DNA from: JBFXAM01 sp050184295
GTDB lineage: Bacteria; Planctomycetota; Phycisphaerae; UBA1845; Fen-1342
Direction of reading: 5' to 3'
DNA length: 47,055 nt
Assembly (NCBI GenBank): GCA_050184295.1
Contig: JBFXAM010000026.1
Span: 1 to 47,055 of the forward strand
Under the pieces are notes generated by a model, which saw only the letters and a program-made list of their open reading frames with translations, did not search any database and was not told the DNA's origin. Positions 1 to 16,796 of the stretch are shown one piece after another (positions within the stretch are counted from its first letter, which is position 1; each line of letters opens with the position of its first letter). Both the position numbers and the translations under genes were made by a program.

Positions 1-2135
<2,135 letters not shown>

Positions 2136-2349
2136 CCGCCGCCGTCGCAGCGACGGTCGTCCACATCTATCGGTGAATCGGGCGAACGCGGGCGACGCTT
2201 GGCCAACGCCCGGCCGCGGGCGCGGCGGGGCCGAGAAAAGTCGCGTCGGTCGCGGAGTGGCGCACCGCGGCGGGGAGCCGCGGGTTCGGTCGGATCGTTC
2301 GAAATCCGGCGGGCGCGGCGTGTCGAAGTTGCCGGGCGCGGCGCGTCCG

Positions 2350-2363
2350 GCGGACGCGTCCGC
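2350..2363 (-). terminator. Palindrome after the ABC ATPase gene
   Basis: GCGGACGCGTCCGC is a perfect 14-base palindrome, 16 bases downstream of the stop of the leftward ABC ATPase gene. It could form a short GC-rich stem, but no T-tract follows, so terminator function is only a guess. The rest of the 244-base gap (2136-2379) shows nothing I recognise. Confidence 0.25.
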
Positions 2364-2379
2364 GGGCATCACCGGGCGT

Positions 2380-3156
2380 TCACGAGGCGACGATGTCGCG
2401 TTCCGCGGTCAGGCGCAGGAAAACGTCTTCGAGGCGTCCCTCGTGGGCGGCGGTCTGACGAAGTTCGGACATCGTGCCGAGCGCGACGAGCCGGCCTTCG
2501 TGCAGAATGCCGATTCGGTCGGCCAGGTCTTCCGCAATCTCCAGCGTGTGCGTGCTCATGAACACCGTTCCCCCGCGCGCCGCCACTTCGCGGAAGATCG
2601 TCTTGATCACCCGGATCGTGCGCGGATCCAGGCCGACCATCGGTTCGTCGACGATCAGCACCGCCGGCTCGTGGATCAATGCCGACGCCAGCGCGACCTT
2701 CTGCTTCATCCCGTGGCTGTAGTGTTCGGTCAACTGATCCAGGAAGTCCTCCATGTCCAGCCGCTGCGCCAGCCCGGCGAGGCGCTCTGCCGCCAGGCGT
2801 TTCGGCACGCCGTAGATTTCGCGCGTAAACGCGATGAACTCGCGGCCGGTGAGTTTGTCATAGAGAAAGGGCGTATCGGGCACGTACGCGAGCCGTTGCT
2901 TGGCGGCCCGGTCCTGGTGGCTCATCGCGTAGTCGCCGATCCAGACCGCGCCGCGGTCCGGGTGGAGCAGCCCGGTCGTCATCTTCATGGTCGTCGTCTT
3001 GCCAGCGCCGTTGGGGCCGAGGAACGCGAAGACCTCGCCGGGGTAGAGAGTCAGCGACAGATCGCGGACGGCCCGCTTGGCTCCGAACGACTTCGACACG
3101 CGGTCGAGTCGCACGGTCCCCGCACCCGCGTCAACGCCGTTATTGATTTCGGTCAT
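2380..3156 (-). CDS. ABC transporter ATP-binding protein
   Basis: Cytoplasmic ATPase subunit of an ABC transporter, about 258 aa and therefore a stand-alone nucleotide-binding domain. Motifs in order are Walker A (GPNGAGKTT), a degenerate signature (YSHGMKQK in place of LSGGQ), Walker B (VLIVDEPMVGLD) and an H-loop (STHTLEIAED). This resembles the ABC-2/daunorubicin-resistance exporter and gliding/NatA-like ATPases. No permease is visible next to it; the leftward gene upstream (3278-4117) encodes a one-helix membrane-anchored protein and could be a partner, but that is inference. Starts at 3180 (TTG) and 3165 (ATG) are also open. I chose ATG 3156 because a TAAGAT box lies 7 bases before it, as in leaderless transcripts. 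Confidence 0.88.
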   Translation of the reverse strand: MTEINNGVDAGAGTVRLDRVSKSFGAKRAVRDLSLTLYPGEVFAFLGPNGAGKTTTMKMTTGLLHPDRGAVWIGDYAMSHQDRAAKQRLAYVPDTPFLYDKLTGREFIAFTREIYGVPKRLAAERLAGLAQRLDMEDFLDQLTEHYSHGMKQKVALASALIHEPAVLIVDEPMVGLDPRTIRVIKTIFREVAARGGTVFMSTHTLEIAEDLADRIGILHEGRLVALGTMSELRQTAAHEGRLEDVFLRLTAERDIVAS

Positions 3157-3163
3157 CGTTCGC

Positions 3164-3169
3164 ATCTTA
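3164..3169 (-). promoter_or_regulatory. -10-like box just upstream of the ABC ATPase start
   Basis: TAAGAT on the minus strand, separated by 7 bases from ATG 3156. With usual spacing, transcription would begin at the base before the ATG, giving a leaderless mRNA. No -35 match is visible. Similar boxes precede ctaA and the heparinase-like gene. Confidence 0.3.
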
Positions 3170-3277
3170 TCGCCGCCCAACGTGCCGCAGCGCCGGGCTC
3201 GCCCGAGACGCCGCGCCGATTCGGCCCGGGCGCAACGTCGTGCGGGTTGTCGCCGAGCGTGGCGCGCGACCCGGCCG

Positions 3278-4117
3278 TCAATCTTCGCTCAAGTCGAGGC
3301 CGCGCACGGTGCGGAGCCCGGCTTCGTCGAACGGCTCGTCGCGGAGCGTGAGCTTTCCGATCAGCGGCACGTCGACCTCCTGACGCACGATGCGCCCGTC
3401 GGTGGTCGCCCAGGCGGTGGCGCGCTGCGACTCGATGCGGAAGACGTCGAGCGTCTCGCCGCGGTGGTCGAGCGATTCCTGGGCGGTGACGCGCACGAGC
3501 ATCGCGTCTTCGGTGAGATCGCGGCCGGCCCAGCCCGGCACTAGCTGGGCGAGCGGGTCGAAGAGTTTCAGCCGCCATGTGCGGCCGACATAGAGCCCCG
3601 GCAGGTGATCGAACGGGCGGATCACGTCGCCGAGGGCGCGGGTTGCCTGGGCATTGAGCAGCACGCTGCCGCGGTGATCGCCGACCGACCACTGGATGGC
3701 GAAGTCTCCCGGCGGGACGAACTCGCCGGACAGCGTGACCGGAACGGGCAGACCATGCACGATCAGCTTCAGGTCGTCCACCACGGCCCGCTCCTGGTAG
3801 CGGAGCTGGATCTGGACGCGGATCATCGGCGTGCGCACGCCGTTGGGAAGGCTCATCGGTTCGAGCAGGTGCCAGCTCTCGACGGTGAGGATGTTGCCGA
3901 GAATGTGGCTGACGGTCCAGCTTTGGCCGACGCGTCGGTCGCCGGCGTCGTAGATGCCGAGCTGCACACAGCGTTTTTCGCCGCGGGAGAGCAGGTAGTA
4001 ATCGTTTTCGGGGGGATCGCCGGCAAGCCACGCGGGTACGAAATCGCGGAAGATCAGCGCGGCGTTCGCGAGGAGCATGAGCGCGAGCGTGAGGATGCCG
4101 ATCCAGCGGTTGAGCAT
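3278..4117 (-). CDS. Membrane-anchored protein of unknown function
   Basis: 279 aa from the ATG at 4117; the open frame extends further upstream but without protein-like sequence. The first about 30 residues (MLNRWIGILTLALMLLANAA) form one hydrophobic anchor. The rest is soluble, mixed alpha/beta, and presumably outside the cytoplasm. I do not recognise a catalytic motif or a named family. The gene runs in the same direction as the ABC ATPase 121 bases downstream, so the two may be co-transcribed. A good promoter lies at 4159-4187. It is divergent from the ACIII operon. Confidence 0.75.
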   Translation of the reverse strand: MLNRWIGILTLALMLLANAALIFRDFVPAWLAGDPPENDYYLLSRGEKRCVQLGIYDAGDRRVGQSWTVSHILGNILTVESWHLLEPMSLPNGVRTPMIRVQIQLRYQERAVVDDLKLIVHGLPVPVTLSGEFVPPGDFAIQWSVGDHRGSVLLNAQATRALGDVIRPFDHLPGLYVGRTWRLKLFDPLAQLVPGWAGRDLTEDAMLVRVTAQESLDHRGETLDVFRIESQRATAWATTDGRIVRQEVDVPLIGKLTLRDEPFDEAGLRTVRGLDLSED

Positions 4118-4158
4118 CGACCGTTCCGGGGCCTTTCGGCGGCAGCGAAGCCGCAACG

Positions 4159-4187
4159 ATTCTAGAAACGGCGGGGCGCTGGGGCAA
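4159..4187 (-). promoter_or_regulatory. Sigma-70-like promoter for the 3278-4117 gene
   Basis: On the minus strand, TTGCCC (4187-4182), a 17-base spacer, then TAGAAT (4164-4159), 41 bases upstream of ATG 4117. Spacing is ideal and the -10 matches 5 of 6 consensus bases. It lies in the 412-base region between this gene and actA. Confidence 0.5.
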
Positions 4188-4463
4188 TGCACTCGGCGAG
4201 GGCGTGGCAGAAACCGACATCCGCGGGGCGCGATTGAACCGTGACGAAAGCTGTGGGCGTAACGCGGGGATTGTCGAAGGCGACGAATCCGTTCTTTTCC
4301 AGTACGATTTGGCGTTGTCACCGCGCCGACTTGCGCGGACAATCCCGCGGCGGTCGGCGTTCGTGGGCCGGTTGCGATCGTCGCGCGATGTCCGCCGGGT
4401 CGTGCAGCGGCGTGGCATGGCGTTCTGTTTTTCAAAAAAGTGTGAAAGGTTTCCGAATCGCTC

Positions 4464-4491
4464 TTGACCCTGTGCGGGCGATCCCTACCTT
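4464..4491 (+). promoter_or_regulatory. Candidate promoter of the ACIII operon
   Basis: TTGACC (4464-4469), a 16-base spacer and TACCTT (4486-4491) precede the actA ribosome-binding site. An AT-rich patch at about 4425-4455 (T and A runs) lies just upstream and is unusual in this GC-rich region; it could act as an UP-type element. The -10 is a weak match. The TTG of the -35 is also an in-frame start codon for a longer actA reading frame, so it cannot serve both roles. Confidence 0.4.
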
Positions 4492-4517
4492 GGGCGACTC
4501 GTTTTTGTCCCGCACGC

Positions 4518-4532
4518 AGGAGGCCGAGCATC
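4518..4532 (+). promoter_or_regulatory. Shine-Dalgarno and ATC start of actA
   Basis: AGGAGG at 4518-4523, a 6-base spacer, then ATC at 4530-4532 in the actA frame. No ATG or GTG lies at a suitable distance. Initiation at an ATC-type codon is rare but is known for AUU in infC. Confidence 0.5.
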
Positions 4533-5179
4533 AATCCCTTTGTCTTTCCGCGTTGGACGAACACGATCAAGTACGCCGCCGGCGCGGGACTGGTCGTGTT
4601 GCCGATCTTCGCCGTCACGATCGTGACGTACGGGTTCTCGCCGGCCGCCACGGACGTCGGGTACATGCCGACGCAGCCGGTGCCCTACAGCCACGCGGTG
4701 CATGCCGGCAAGCTCGGGATGGACTGTCGCTACTGCCACACGACGGTAGAGACGGCGGCGCACGCCGCCGTGCCGCCGACGCAGACGTGCATGGGCTGTC
4801 ACACGGCACTCCGCGCCGACAGCCCCAGGCTGGAGGCGGTGCGGCAGAGCTTCGCCACCGGCTTGCCCGTGAACTGGGTCCGCGTGCATGATCTCGCCGA
4901 CTTTGTCTACTTCAACCACAGCGCCCATGTGAGCCGCGGCGTCGGCTGCGTGTCCTGCCACGGCCGCGTCGATCGCATGGAAGTGGTCTATCAAAAGCAG
5001 CCGCTCAGCATGGCGTGGTGCCTCGAGTGCCACCGCAATCCCGAGCCGCACCTGCGGCCCGTCGAGTTCGTGACCAAGATGGACTTTGACGCGTCGGCGG
5101 ACCTGGGCCTGACGCAGGCCGAGCTTGGCGCGAAGCTCCGCCGTGAATTGAACATCAATCCCTCCGTGGACTGCTCGAC

Positions 5180-5192
<13 letters not shown>
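4530..5192 (+). CDS. actA: ACIII pentaheme cytochrome c subunit ActA
   Basis: Multiheme cytochrome of Alternative Complex III, the quinol:electron-acceptor oxidoreductase that replaces cytochrome bc1; it faces the periplasm. Five CXXCH motifs are visible (CRYCH, CMGCH, CVSCH, CLECH, CSTCH at about residues 66, 87, 140, 164 and 215), after one N-terminal membrane helix (about 15-33). Family members begin with a sequence like FPRWTN right after the start. That points to an unusual ATC start at 4530, placed 6 bases after a perfect AGGAGG (4518-4523). The only standard-type alternative is TTG at 4464, which would add 22 residues unlike the family and would overlap the candidate -35 box. The stop overlaps actB by 13 bases. 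Confidence 0.92.
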
Positions 5193-8326
<3,134 letters not shown>

Positions 8327-8352
8327 TCAACGTGGCAGGTGGATGACACGGA

Positions 8353-9791
<1,439 letters not shown>

Positions 9792-9795
<4 letters not shown>

Positions 9796-11072
9796 GCCCG
9801 GTCACAACGGTCGCGAGTCCCGCGCAGTCGCCGCACCACGCGGATTCCGCAACGCGTTTCGCAGGACTGCTCGCTGAATACACGACGTCCGACGCGCTGC
9901 TGGCCGCGGCGCGGCGCGTGCGCGAGAGCGGCTTTTCGCGCTGGGATTGCCACACGCCGTATCCGGTGCACGGCATCGATGGCGCGATGGGGATCGTGCG
10001 GACGCGGCTGCCGCTTTTCGTATTCGCGTGCGGGCTGACGGGCGCGGGGCTGGCGCTGCTGATGCAGTGGTGGATGAACGCGATCGACTATTCGTTCATC
10101 ATCAGCGGCAAGCCGTTCTTCAGCCTCCCGGCGTTCATCCCGGTGATGTTCGAAGTCACCGTGCTGCTCTCGGCGTTCGGCACCGTGCTCGGCATGCTGA
10201 TGCGCAACAACCTGCCGGAGTATTACTCGCCGCTGTTTCACAGCGCGCGGTTTCGGCGGGCGACGGACGACCGGTTCTTCCTGGCGATCGACTCGCGCGA
10301 CGCGCGGTTCGACCGCAAGCTGACGCGCAAGCTGCTCGACGGCACGAATCCGGTCGCGGTCGAGGAGCTGGTGGAGCGCGGCACGCTGTCGCCCCCCGCA
10401 TGGATTCCAAAGGCAACCATCTGCGCCGCGATCGCCCTGTTGATTCCGCTCGCGGTGGTCGCGTACATGCGCGTCGACAAGTCGACCCAGCCGCGGATTC
10501 ACCCCATCCAGGACATGGACAACCAGCCGCGCTTCGCGGGCAAGCAGATGACCAGCGCGATGTTCGCCGACGGGCGCGCCACGCGGCCGGCGCCCGCGGG
10601 AACGATCGCGCGCGGCGACCTGGCGCGCGACACGCATTATTTCGAGGGCCGCGGCGGCGATCGCTGGATGACGACGTTTCCGATGTACCGCGACGAGCTG
10701 CGAGCGCTGGCGGGCACCGATGACGGCTCGCTCACGCGGGCGCTGGTGCTCCGCGGACAGAATCGATTCAACATCTACAGCTCGGCGAGTCACGGGTTCG
10801 ACGGCGCCGGCAACGGCCGCGTGCAAGCGCTGTCGACCGAGAAGGAGCTCGGCTGGGTTCCGCCCAAGAGCCTGCACGACGAGGACGTCCGCGGGCGCCC
10901 GGTCGGGCACCTGTTCCACACGATCACGCACGGCATCCGCACGATGCCGCCGTACGGCGACCAGCTCTCGCCGCAGGATCGCTGGGCGATCGTGGCCTAC
11001 GTGCGGTCGCTTCAGTTGTCGCAGCGCCTGGACGGCACGGCGCCGGCGGGTGCGAGCGCGGAGAAGAAGTAA
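9792..11072 (+). CDS. actDE: ACIII ActD-ActE fusion with lost heme c motif
   Basis: 426 aa. Residues 1-230 match ActD: a membrane protein with helices at about 72-95, 112-135 and 208-227, including the SGKPFFSLPAFIPVMFE stretch. Residues about 240-412 match the monoheme cytochrome ActE, including RGQNRFNIY and HTITHGIRTMPPYG. The expected CXXCH after FNIY reads S330-S-A-S333-H334; the codons are AGC (10779-10781) and AGT (10788-10790), each one T-to-A change away from a cysteine codon. The histidine and the distal Met385 remain. The domain therefore should not bind heme covalently by the usual route. The gene overlaps actC by four bases (ATGA) and ends 5 bases before actF. Sequencing error is unlikely, since two separate codons are changed and the frame is intact. 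Confidence 0.93.
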
Positions 11073-11077
11073 CGACT

Positions 11078-12301
11078 ATGGCGCACGGACACACCATCGA
11101 CATCGCAGGCGAGAACCGGCGGATCGACGACATCGGTCCCGCGGTCGCCAAGGGCGCGCTGGGGATCGGCATCGTGACGCTGGTCGTCGCGGTCGTCCTG
11201 ACGATTGCGTTCAGCAATTGGACGCAGTTTCTCAAGAGCTATCTGGTCAGCTTCGCGTATTTCCTGAGCCTGGCGCTGGGGGCGCTCTTCTTCGTGCTGA
11301 TCCAGCACGTCACCCGCGCGGGCTGGAGCGTGCTCGTGCGCCGGATCGCGGAGGTCGTGGCGAGCACGATGCCCGTGCTGCTGTTGCTGGCGCTGCCGAT
11401 TCTGGCGGGCCTGTCGAAGCTGTATCCGTGGGCGATGGCGGACGCGCCGCACGAAGTGTCCGAGCTGGTGCACAAGAAAGCGCCCTACCTGACGCCGTGG
11501 TTCTTTTACCTGCGCGTCGCGGTCTACTTCGGGGTGTGGATCTGGCTGGCGAACTACTTCCTGAAGCTGTCGCTGAAGCAGGACGAGACCGGCGATCCGG
11601 ACCTGACATCGCGAATGCAGTGGATGAGCGCGCCGGCGCTGTTCCTCTTCGCGTTCACCGTCACGTTTGCGGCGCTCGATTTTCTGAAGTCGCTGAACCC
11701 GATGTGGTTCAGCACGATCTTCGGCGTCTACTATTTCGCGGGGGCGGCGGTCGGGTTTTTCTCGCTGCTGGCGATCGCGATGTACTGGCTACAGAGCAAC
11801 GGTCGGTTGGTGCGCGTGCTGACCACGGAGCACTATCACGACGTCGGCAAGCTGATGTTCGCGTTCGTGGTGTTCTGGACCTATATCGCGTTCTCCCAGT
11901 TCATGCTCATCTGGTACGCGAACATCCCCGAGGAGACGCACTGGTACCTGGTGCGCCAGACCGGCGACTGGACGCGGATCAGCATCGGGCTGCTCGTCGG
12001 CCACTTCGTGATCCCGTTCCTGTGCCTCATCTCGCGCTGGCCGAAACGCAGCGGCGGCCTGCTGGTGATCGGCGCCGTGTGGATTCTGCTGCTGCACTGG
12101 CTCGACATGTACTACCTGGTGATGCCGCCGATGTTCCCCAAGGACGTCGTCGGCAGCCCGTGGCACATTCTCGACGCGCTCTGCTTCGTGGGCGTCGGCG
12201 GCGTGTTCGTCGGCGCCGCGGTATCGCGCTTGGCGCGGCACTCGCTGATCCCCGAGCGCGACCCGCGGCTGGTCGAGTCGCTCGCGTTTGAGAACTACTA
12301 G
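11078..12301 (+). CDS. actF: ACIII membrane subunit ActF (NrfD-like)
   Basis: 407 aa polytopic membrane protein, a shorter paralog of ActC with about ten hydrophobic segments. It is the second NrfD-like subunit of ACIII, without the long N-terminal arm of ActC. Typical stretches are SYLVSFAYFLSLALGALFF near residue 50, KKAPYLTPWFFYLRVAVYF near 135 and FSQFMLIWYANIPEET near 275. It sits 5 bases after actDE and 12 bases before the next small gene, so it belongs to the same transcript. Confidence 0.94.
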   Translation: MAHGHTIDIAGENRRIDDIGPAVAKGALGIGIVTLVVAVVLTIAFSNWTQFLKSYLVSFAYFLSLALGALFFVLIQHVTRAGWSVLVRRIAEVVASTMPVLLLLALPILAGLSKLYPWAMADAPHEVSELVHKKAPYLTPWFFYLRVAVYFGVWIWLANYFLKLSLKQDETGDPDLTSRMQWMSAPALFLFAFTVTFAALDFLKSLNPMWFSTIFGVYYFAGAAVGFFSLLAIAMYWLQSNGRLVRVLTTEHYHDVGKLMFAFVVFWTYIAFSQFMLIWYANIPEETHWYLVRQTGDWTRISIGLLVGHFVIPFLCLISRWPKRSGGLLVIGAVWILLLHWLDMYYLVMPPMFPKDVVGSPWHILDALCFVGVGGVFVGAAVSRLARHSLIPERDPRLVESLAFENY

Positions 12302-12313
12302 GAGGGCGCCGCG

Positions 12314-12706
12314 ATGTCCCACGCACCGCCTGTCGACCCGCACGCCGACCTGCCGGCGATCGACCGCAGCGATCCGCAGGCGGGCGGGATTGTATTCTAC
12401 GGCGCTGCCGGCGGGCTGTTCGCGACGGCGCTGATCATCGCGCTGTGCGCGTTGTACTTCGGCGTGGAGCGCGAGGAGGTCGACGCGAAGATCTACCAGG
12501 CCAGGTGGGCCGACACGATCAAGCTCGAGTCGGAGCAGAAGGCGATCTTGTACGCGCCGGTGCGCTGGAGCGACGGCGGTCAGCCGGGCCAGGGCCCGCG
12601 AATCGAGCGCGCGATCGACCTGTTCGTCGCCGACGCGAACCGGACTGCGGTGCAGCGCGATCGGCCGGCGCGCGGCGCAGCGACGCCTGCCGCGGCGCAC
12701 CCCTAA
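12314..12706 (+). CDS. Small single-helix membrane protein in the ACIII locus
   Basis: 130 aa. One transmembrane helix (about residues 30-50, GAAGGLFATALIIALCALYF), a short N-terminal tail and an outward-facing polar domain of about 75 residues ending in an Ala/Pro-rich tail. The GGA in GGAGGG at 12301-12306 gives a workable ribosome-binding site. I do not recognise the family. It has no CXXCH and no visible metal site. Its place directly after actF (12 bases) suggests an accessory subunit or assembly factor of ACIII or the oxidase; this is inference from context. Confidence 0.8.
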   Translation: MSHAPPVDPHADLPAIDRSDPQAGGIVFYGAAGGLFATALIIALCALYFGVEREEVDAKIYQARWADTIKLESEQKAILYAPVRWSDGGQPGQGPRIERAIDLFVADANRTAVQRDRPARGAATPAAAHP

Positions 12707-12760
12707 GGCGCCCGCGTCGCGGCGGTGTCGTCGCGTGCGCGATCGATGAAACCCCGCCGG

Positions 12761-12778
12761 CGTCGCTGCGTTGCGACG
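12761..12778 (+). repeat. Stem-loop between the small membrane protein gene and sco
   Basis: CGTCGC, loop TGCGTT, GCGACG: a 6-base stem in the 109-base gap. It is the first of five stem-loops, one in each gap of this part of the operon. Confidence 0.35.
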
Positions 12779-12815
12779 ACGCGGAGACGATTGGAACCCA
12801 GGGAGCACGGACGCG

Positions 12816-13721
12816 ATGCGAAGCAAAGCGGGACACGACGCGGGGCGACGCGCGACGGCGCATGCGGTGCGCCGGCGCCGGCTCCCGGCGGGTGTGCCGC
12901 TCGTCTCGGTCGGGTTGCTGGCGGCGCTCGCGGCGCCCGCGCCGGCACAGGTCCACGCGGACGAGGTTCCGGCGGAGCTGCGCGGCGTCGGTGTGACGCA
13001 GAAGCTCGATGCCCAGTTGCCGCTCGACACGCCGTTCTTCAGCGAGCACGGTCGGCCGGTGAAGCTGGGGGATTACTTTCGCGCGGGCCGCCCGGTGGCA
13101 ATCACGCTGAACTACTTCCGCTGTGCGAGCCTGTGCAACTATCAGCTCAATGGGCTGGTCGACGCGCTCAAGCAGATGCCCGGCTTCGCGCCCGGCGAGA
13201 AGTTCGAGATCGTCACGGTAAGCTTCGATCCGCTGGAAAACGCGCAGTTGGCGAAGCTGAAGAAGGACGCGTACATCGCCGAACTCGGGCAACCGGGCGT
13301 GGAGCGCGGCTGGCACTTTCTGACCGGCTCGAAGGAGAGCATCCGCGCGCTGACCGGCGCGGTCGGTTTCGGCTACCGCTGGAATCAAGAGGAAGAGCTG
13401 TGGGCACATGATGCCGTCCTGGTCGTGTGCAAGCCCGACGGGCGAATCTCGCGGTATCTCGGCGGGCTGCATTACGAGCCGGACGTATTGCGGCTGTCGC
13501 TGGTCGAGGCGTCGGCGGGCAAGGTGGGGTCGTTCTGGGACGCGGTGTTTCTCACGTGCTTTCACTATGACGCAAAAGCCGGCCGCTACACGCCGGCGGT
13601 CATGAACATCATGCGGCTCGGCGGCGTCGCGACGCTGCTGCTGCTGGGCGGCGTGGTAGGCGGCTACTGGGTGCGCGAGCGGCGGCGCTCGCCCGCGTCG
13701 GCAGCGCTCTCGGGAAGCTAG
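12816..13721 (+). CDS. SCO1/SenC-family copper chaperone
   Basis: 301 aa membrane-anchored thioredoxin-fold protein that helps deliver copper to the CuA site of oxidase subunit II. The copper ligands are visible: C103-A-S-L-C107 in NYFRCASLCNY, and H198 in LWAHDAVLVV. A signal or anchor segment lies at about 25-44 and a C-terminal helix at about 268-290 (LGGVATLLLLGGVVGGYW), so both ends may touch the membrane. The ATG at 12816 follows a CAGGGAG ribosome-binding site; the frame is open from 12771 but upstream residues look non-coding. It directly precedes coxB. Confidence 0.92.
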   Translation: MRSKAGHDAGRRATAHAVRRRRLPAGVPLVSVGLLAALAAPAPAQVHADEVPAELRGVGVTQKLDAQLPLDTPFFSEHGRPVKLGDYFRAGRPVAITLNYFRCASLCNYQLNGLVDALKQMPGFAPGEKFEIVTVSFDPLENAQLAKLKKDAYIAELGQPGVERGWHFLTGSKESIRALTGAVGFGYRWNQEEELWAHDAVLVVCKPDGRISRYLGGLHYEPDVLRLSLVEASAGKVGSFWDAVFLTCFHYDAKAGRYTPAVMNIMRLGGVATLLLLGGVVGGYWVRERRRSPASAALSGS

Positions 13722-13726
13722 CGCAC

Positions 13727-13741
13727 GCCCGCGCCGCGGGC
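13727..13741 (+). repeat. Stem-loop between sco and coxB
   Basis: GCCCGC-GCC-GCGGGC, a 6-base stem starting 6 bases after the sco stop. No T-tract follows. Confidence 0.35.
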
Positions 13742-13778
13742 CGCGCCGGTGTGCGGAATCTGTCAGGAGTTTGTGGAC

Positions 13779-14861
13779 GTGCTGGCAAGCGCAAGCGTGC
13801 GATTCGCAGGGTCGCTCTCCGGTCTGCTGGCGGACAGCAGCGGCGCGGCGTGGTGGTTTCCGACGCGCGCGTCGACCCACGCCGCCACGGTCGACTTCTG
13901 GTTCGACTTCATCCTCTACATCTCGTTGTTCTTCTTTGTGCTCATCGTCGGACTGATGTTCTATTTCATGGCCAAGTATCGGCGGCGTTCGGGCGTTCCC
14001 GCGGGCGGACCGACGCACAACACGCCGATGGAGCTCACCTGGACCATCATCCCGACGCTGCTGGTGATTCCGATGTTCTGGGGCGGGTTCAAGAGCTACG
14101 TGGACATGGCGACGCCGCCCGAGAACGCCTACGAGATCCAGGTCACCGGACAGCAGTGGGTCTGGAGCTTCGCGTATCCCAACGGCCACCAGGATTCCGA
14201 CCTCTACGTGCCGGTGAACACCCCGGTCCGGCTGGTGCTCAACTCGGTCGACGTGATCCACAGCGTCTATATTCCGGCGTTCCGCGTAAAGATGGACGCC
14301 GTGCCGGGCCGCTTCACCAAGCTGTGGTTCAACGCCACGCGTCCGGGTGTCTTTCAGTTGTACTGCACCGAGTACTGCGGCACGAATCACTCGGACATGC
14401 TCGCAAAGGTGCACGTGCTGCCGGCGGGTGAGTTCGAGGAGTGGCTCAAGAAAGCCGATCCGTTCCGACCGTCGAACATGACCGACGAGCAGTTTGAGCA
14501 ATACAAGGCGGATCCCGAGAAGTTCATCCGGGAACACCCCGACACCAAGAATCTGCTTCCGCCGCTCGACATGGGCAAGCGGCTTTACCAGAAAAAGGGC
14601 TGCAACCAGTGCCATTCGGTCGAGGGCAAGGTCGTGATCGGGCCGGCGTGGAACGGCATCTGGGGCGCGCAGCACGAGATGAGCGACGGGTCCACGGTGA
14701 CCGTCGATGAGAATTACGTGCGCGAGTCGGTGCTCAACCCGCTCGCCCGAATCGTGAAGGGATTCCCCGGCTCGATGCCGACGTACCAGGGCCGAATCAA
14801 CGATCGCGAGATATACGCGATCATCCAGTACATCAAGTCGCTCAACGCCGAGAAGAAGTAG
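13779..14861 (+). CDS. coxB: Cytochrome c oxidase subunit II with fused cytochrome c (caa3 type)
   Basis: 360 aa. Two membrane helices (about 40-66 and 86-103) precede the periplasmic CuA domain, whose ligands are all present: H161, C196, E198, C200, H204, M207. After a linker a class I cytochrome c domain follows, with C275-N-Q-C278-H279 and a distal methionine at 333 (GSMPTYQG). The fused heme marks a caa3-type enzyme that can take electrons directly, a good fit with ACIII upstream. Start choice: GTG 13779 lies 9 bases after AGGAG (13765-13769); GTG 13773 and GTG 13749 are also in frame. Followed by coxA after 114 bases. Confidence 0.94.
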   Translation: MLASASVRFAGSLSGLLADSSGAAWWFPTRASTHAATVDFWFDFILYISLFFFVLIVGLMFYFMAKYRRRSGVPAGGPTHNTPMELTWTIIPTLLVIPMFWGGFKSYVDMATPPENAYEIQVTGQQWVWSFAYPNGHQDSDLYVPVNTPVRLVLNSVDVIHSVYIPAFRVKMDAVPGRFTKLWFNATRPGVFQLYCTEYCGTNHSDMLAKVHVLPAGEFEEWLKKADPFRPSNMTDEQFEQYKADPEKFIREHPDTKNLLPPLDMGKRLYQKKGCNQCHSVEGKVVIGPAWNGIWGAQHEMSDGSTVTVDENYVRESVLNPLARIVKGFPGSMPTYQGRINDREIYAIIQYIKSLNAEKK

Positions 14862-14911
14862 CGGCACGAGCGAAGGAACGCGGCGGGCGCAATCGCGACG
14901 GGCCTCCGCCG

Positions 14912-14932
14912 GACAACCGCTTTCCGGTTGTC
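14912..14932 (+). repeat. Stem-loop between coxB and coxA
   Basis: GACAACCG, loop CTTTC, CGGTTGTC: a perfect 8-base stem with a 5-base loop, followed by GTGAATCC rather than a T-tract. Its sequence is less GC-rich than its surroundings, so chance formation is less likely. Confidence 0.55.
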
Positions 14933-14975
14933 GTGAATCCGCCGCGAGCGGCCTGTGCCGCAGAGGGATGGTCCG

Positions 14976-16682
<1,707 letters not shown>

Positions 16683-16708
16683 CACCCGGGCGCAGCCGAT
16701 GGTGCGGA

Positions 16709-16723
16709 GCGCTTCGCGAGCGC
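16709..16723 (+). repeat. Stem-loop between coxA and coxC
   Basis: GCGCT-TCGCG-AGCGC, a 5-base stem in the 114-base gap. Weakest of the set. Confidence 0.3.
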
Positions 16724-16796
16724 GTCGCACAGGGGCTGGGTACGCACGACGACACGGGCGCGACGATTCCCGCGCCGCGACGAAGGACCAAAGACG

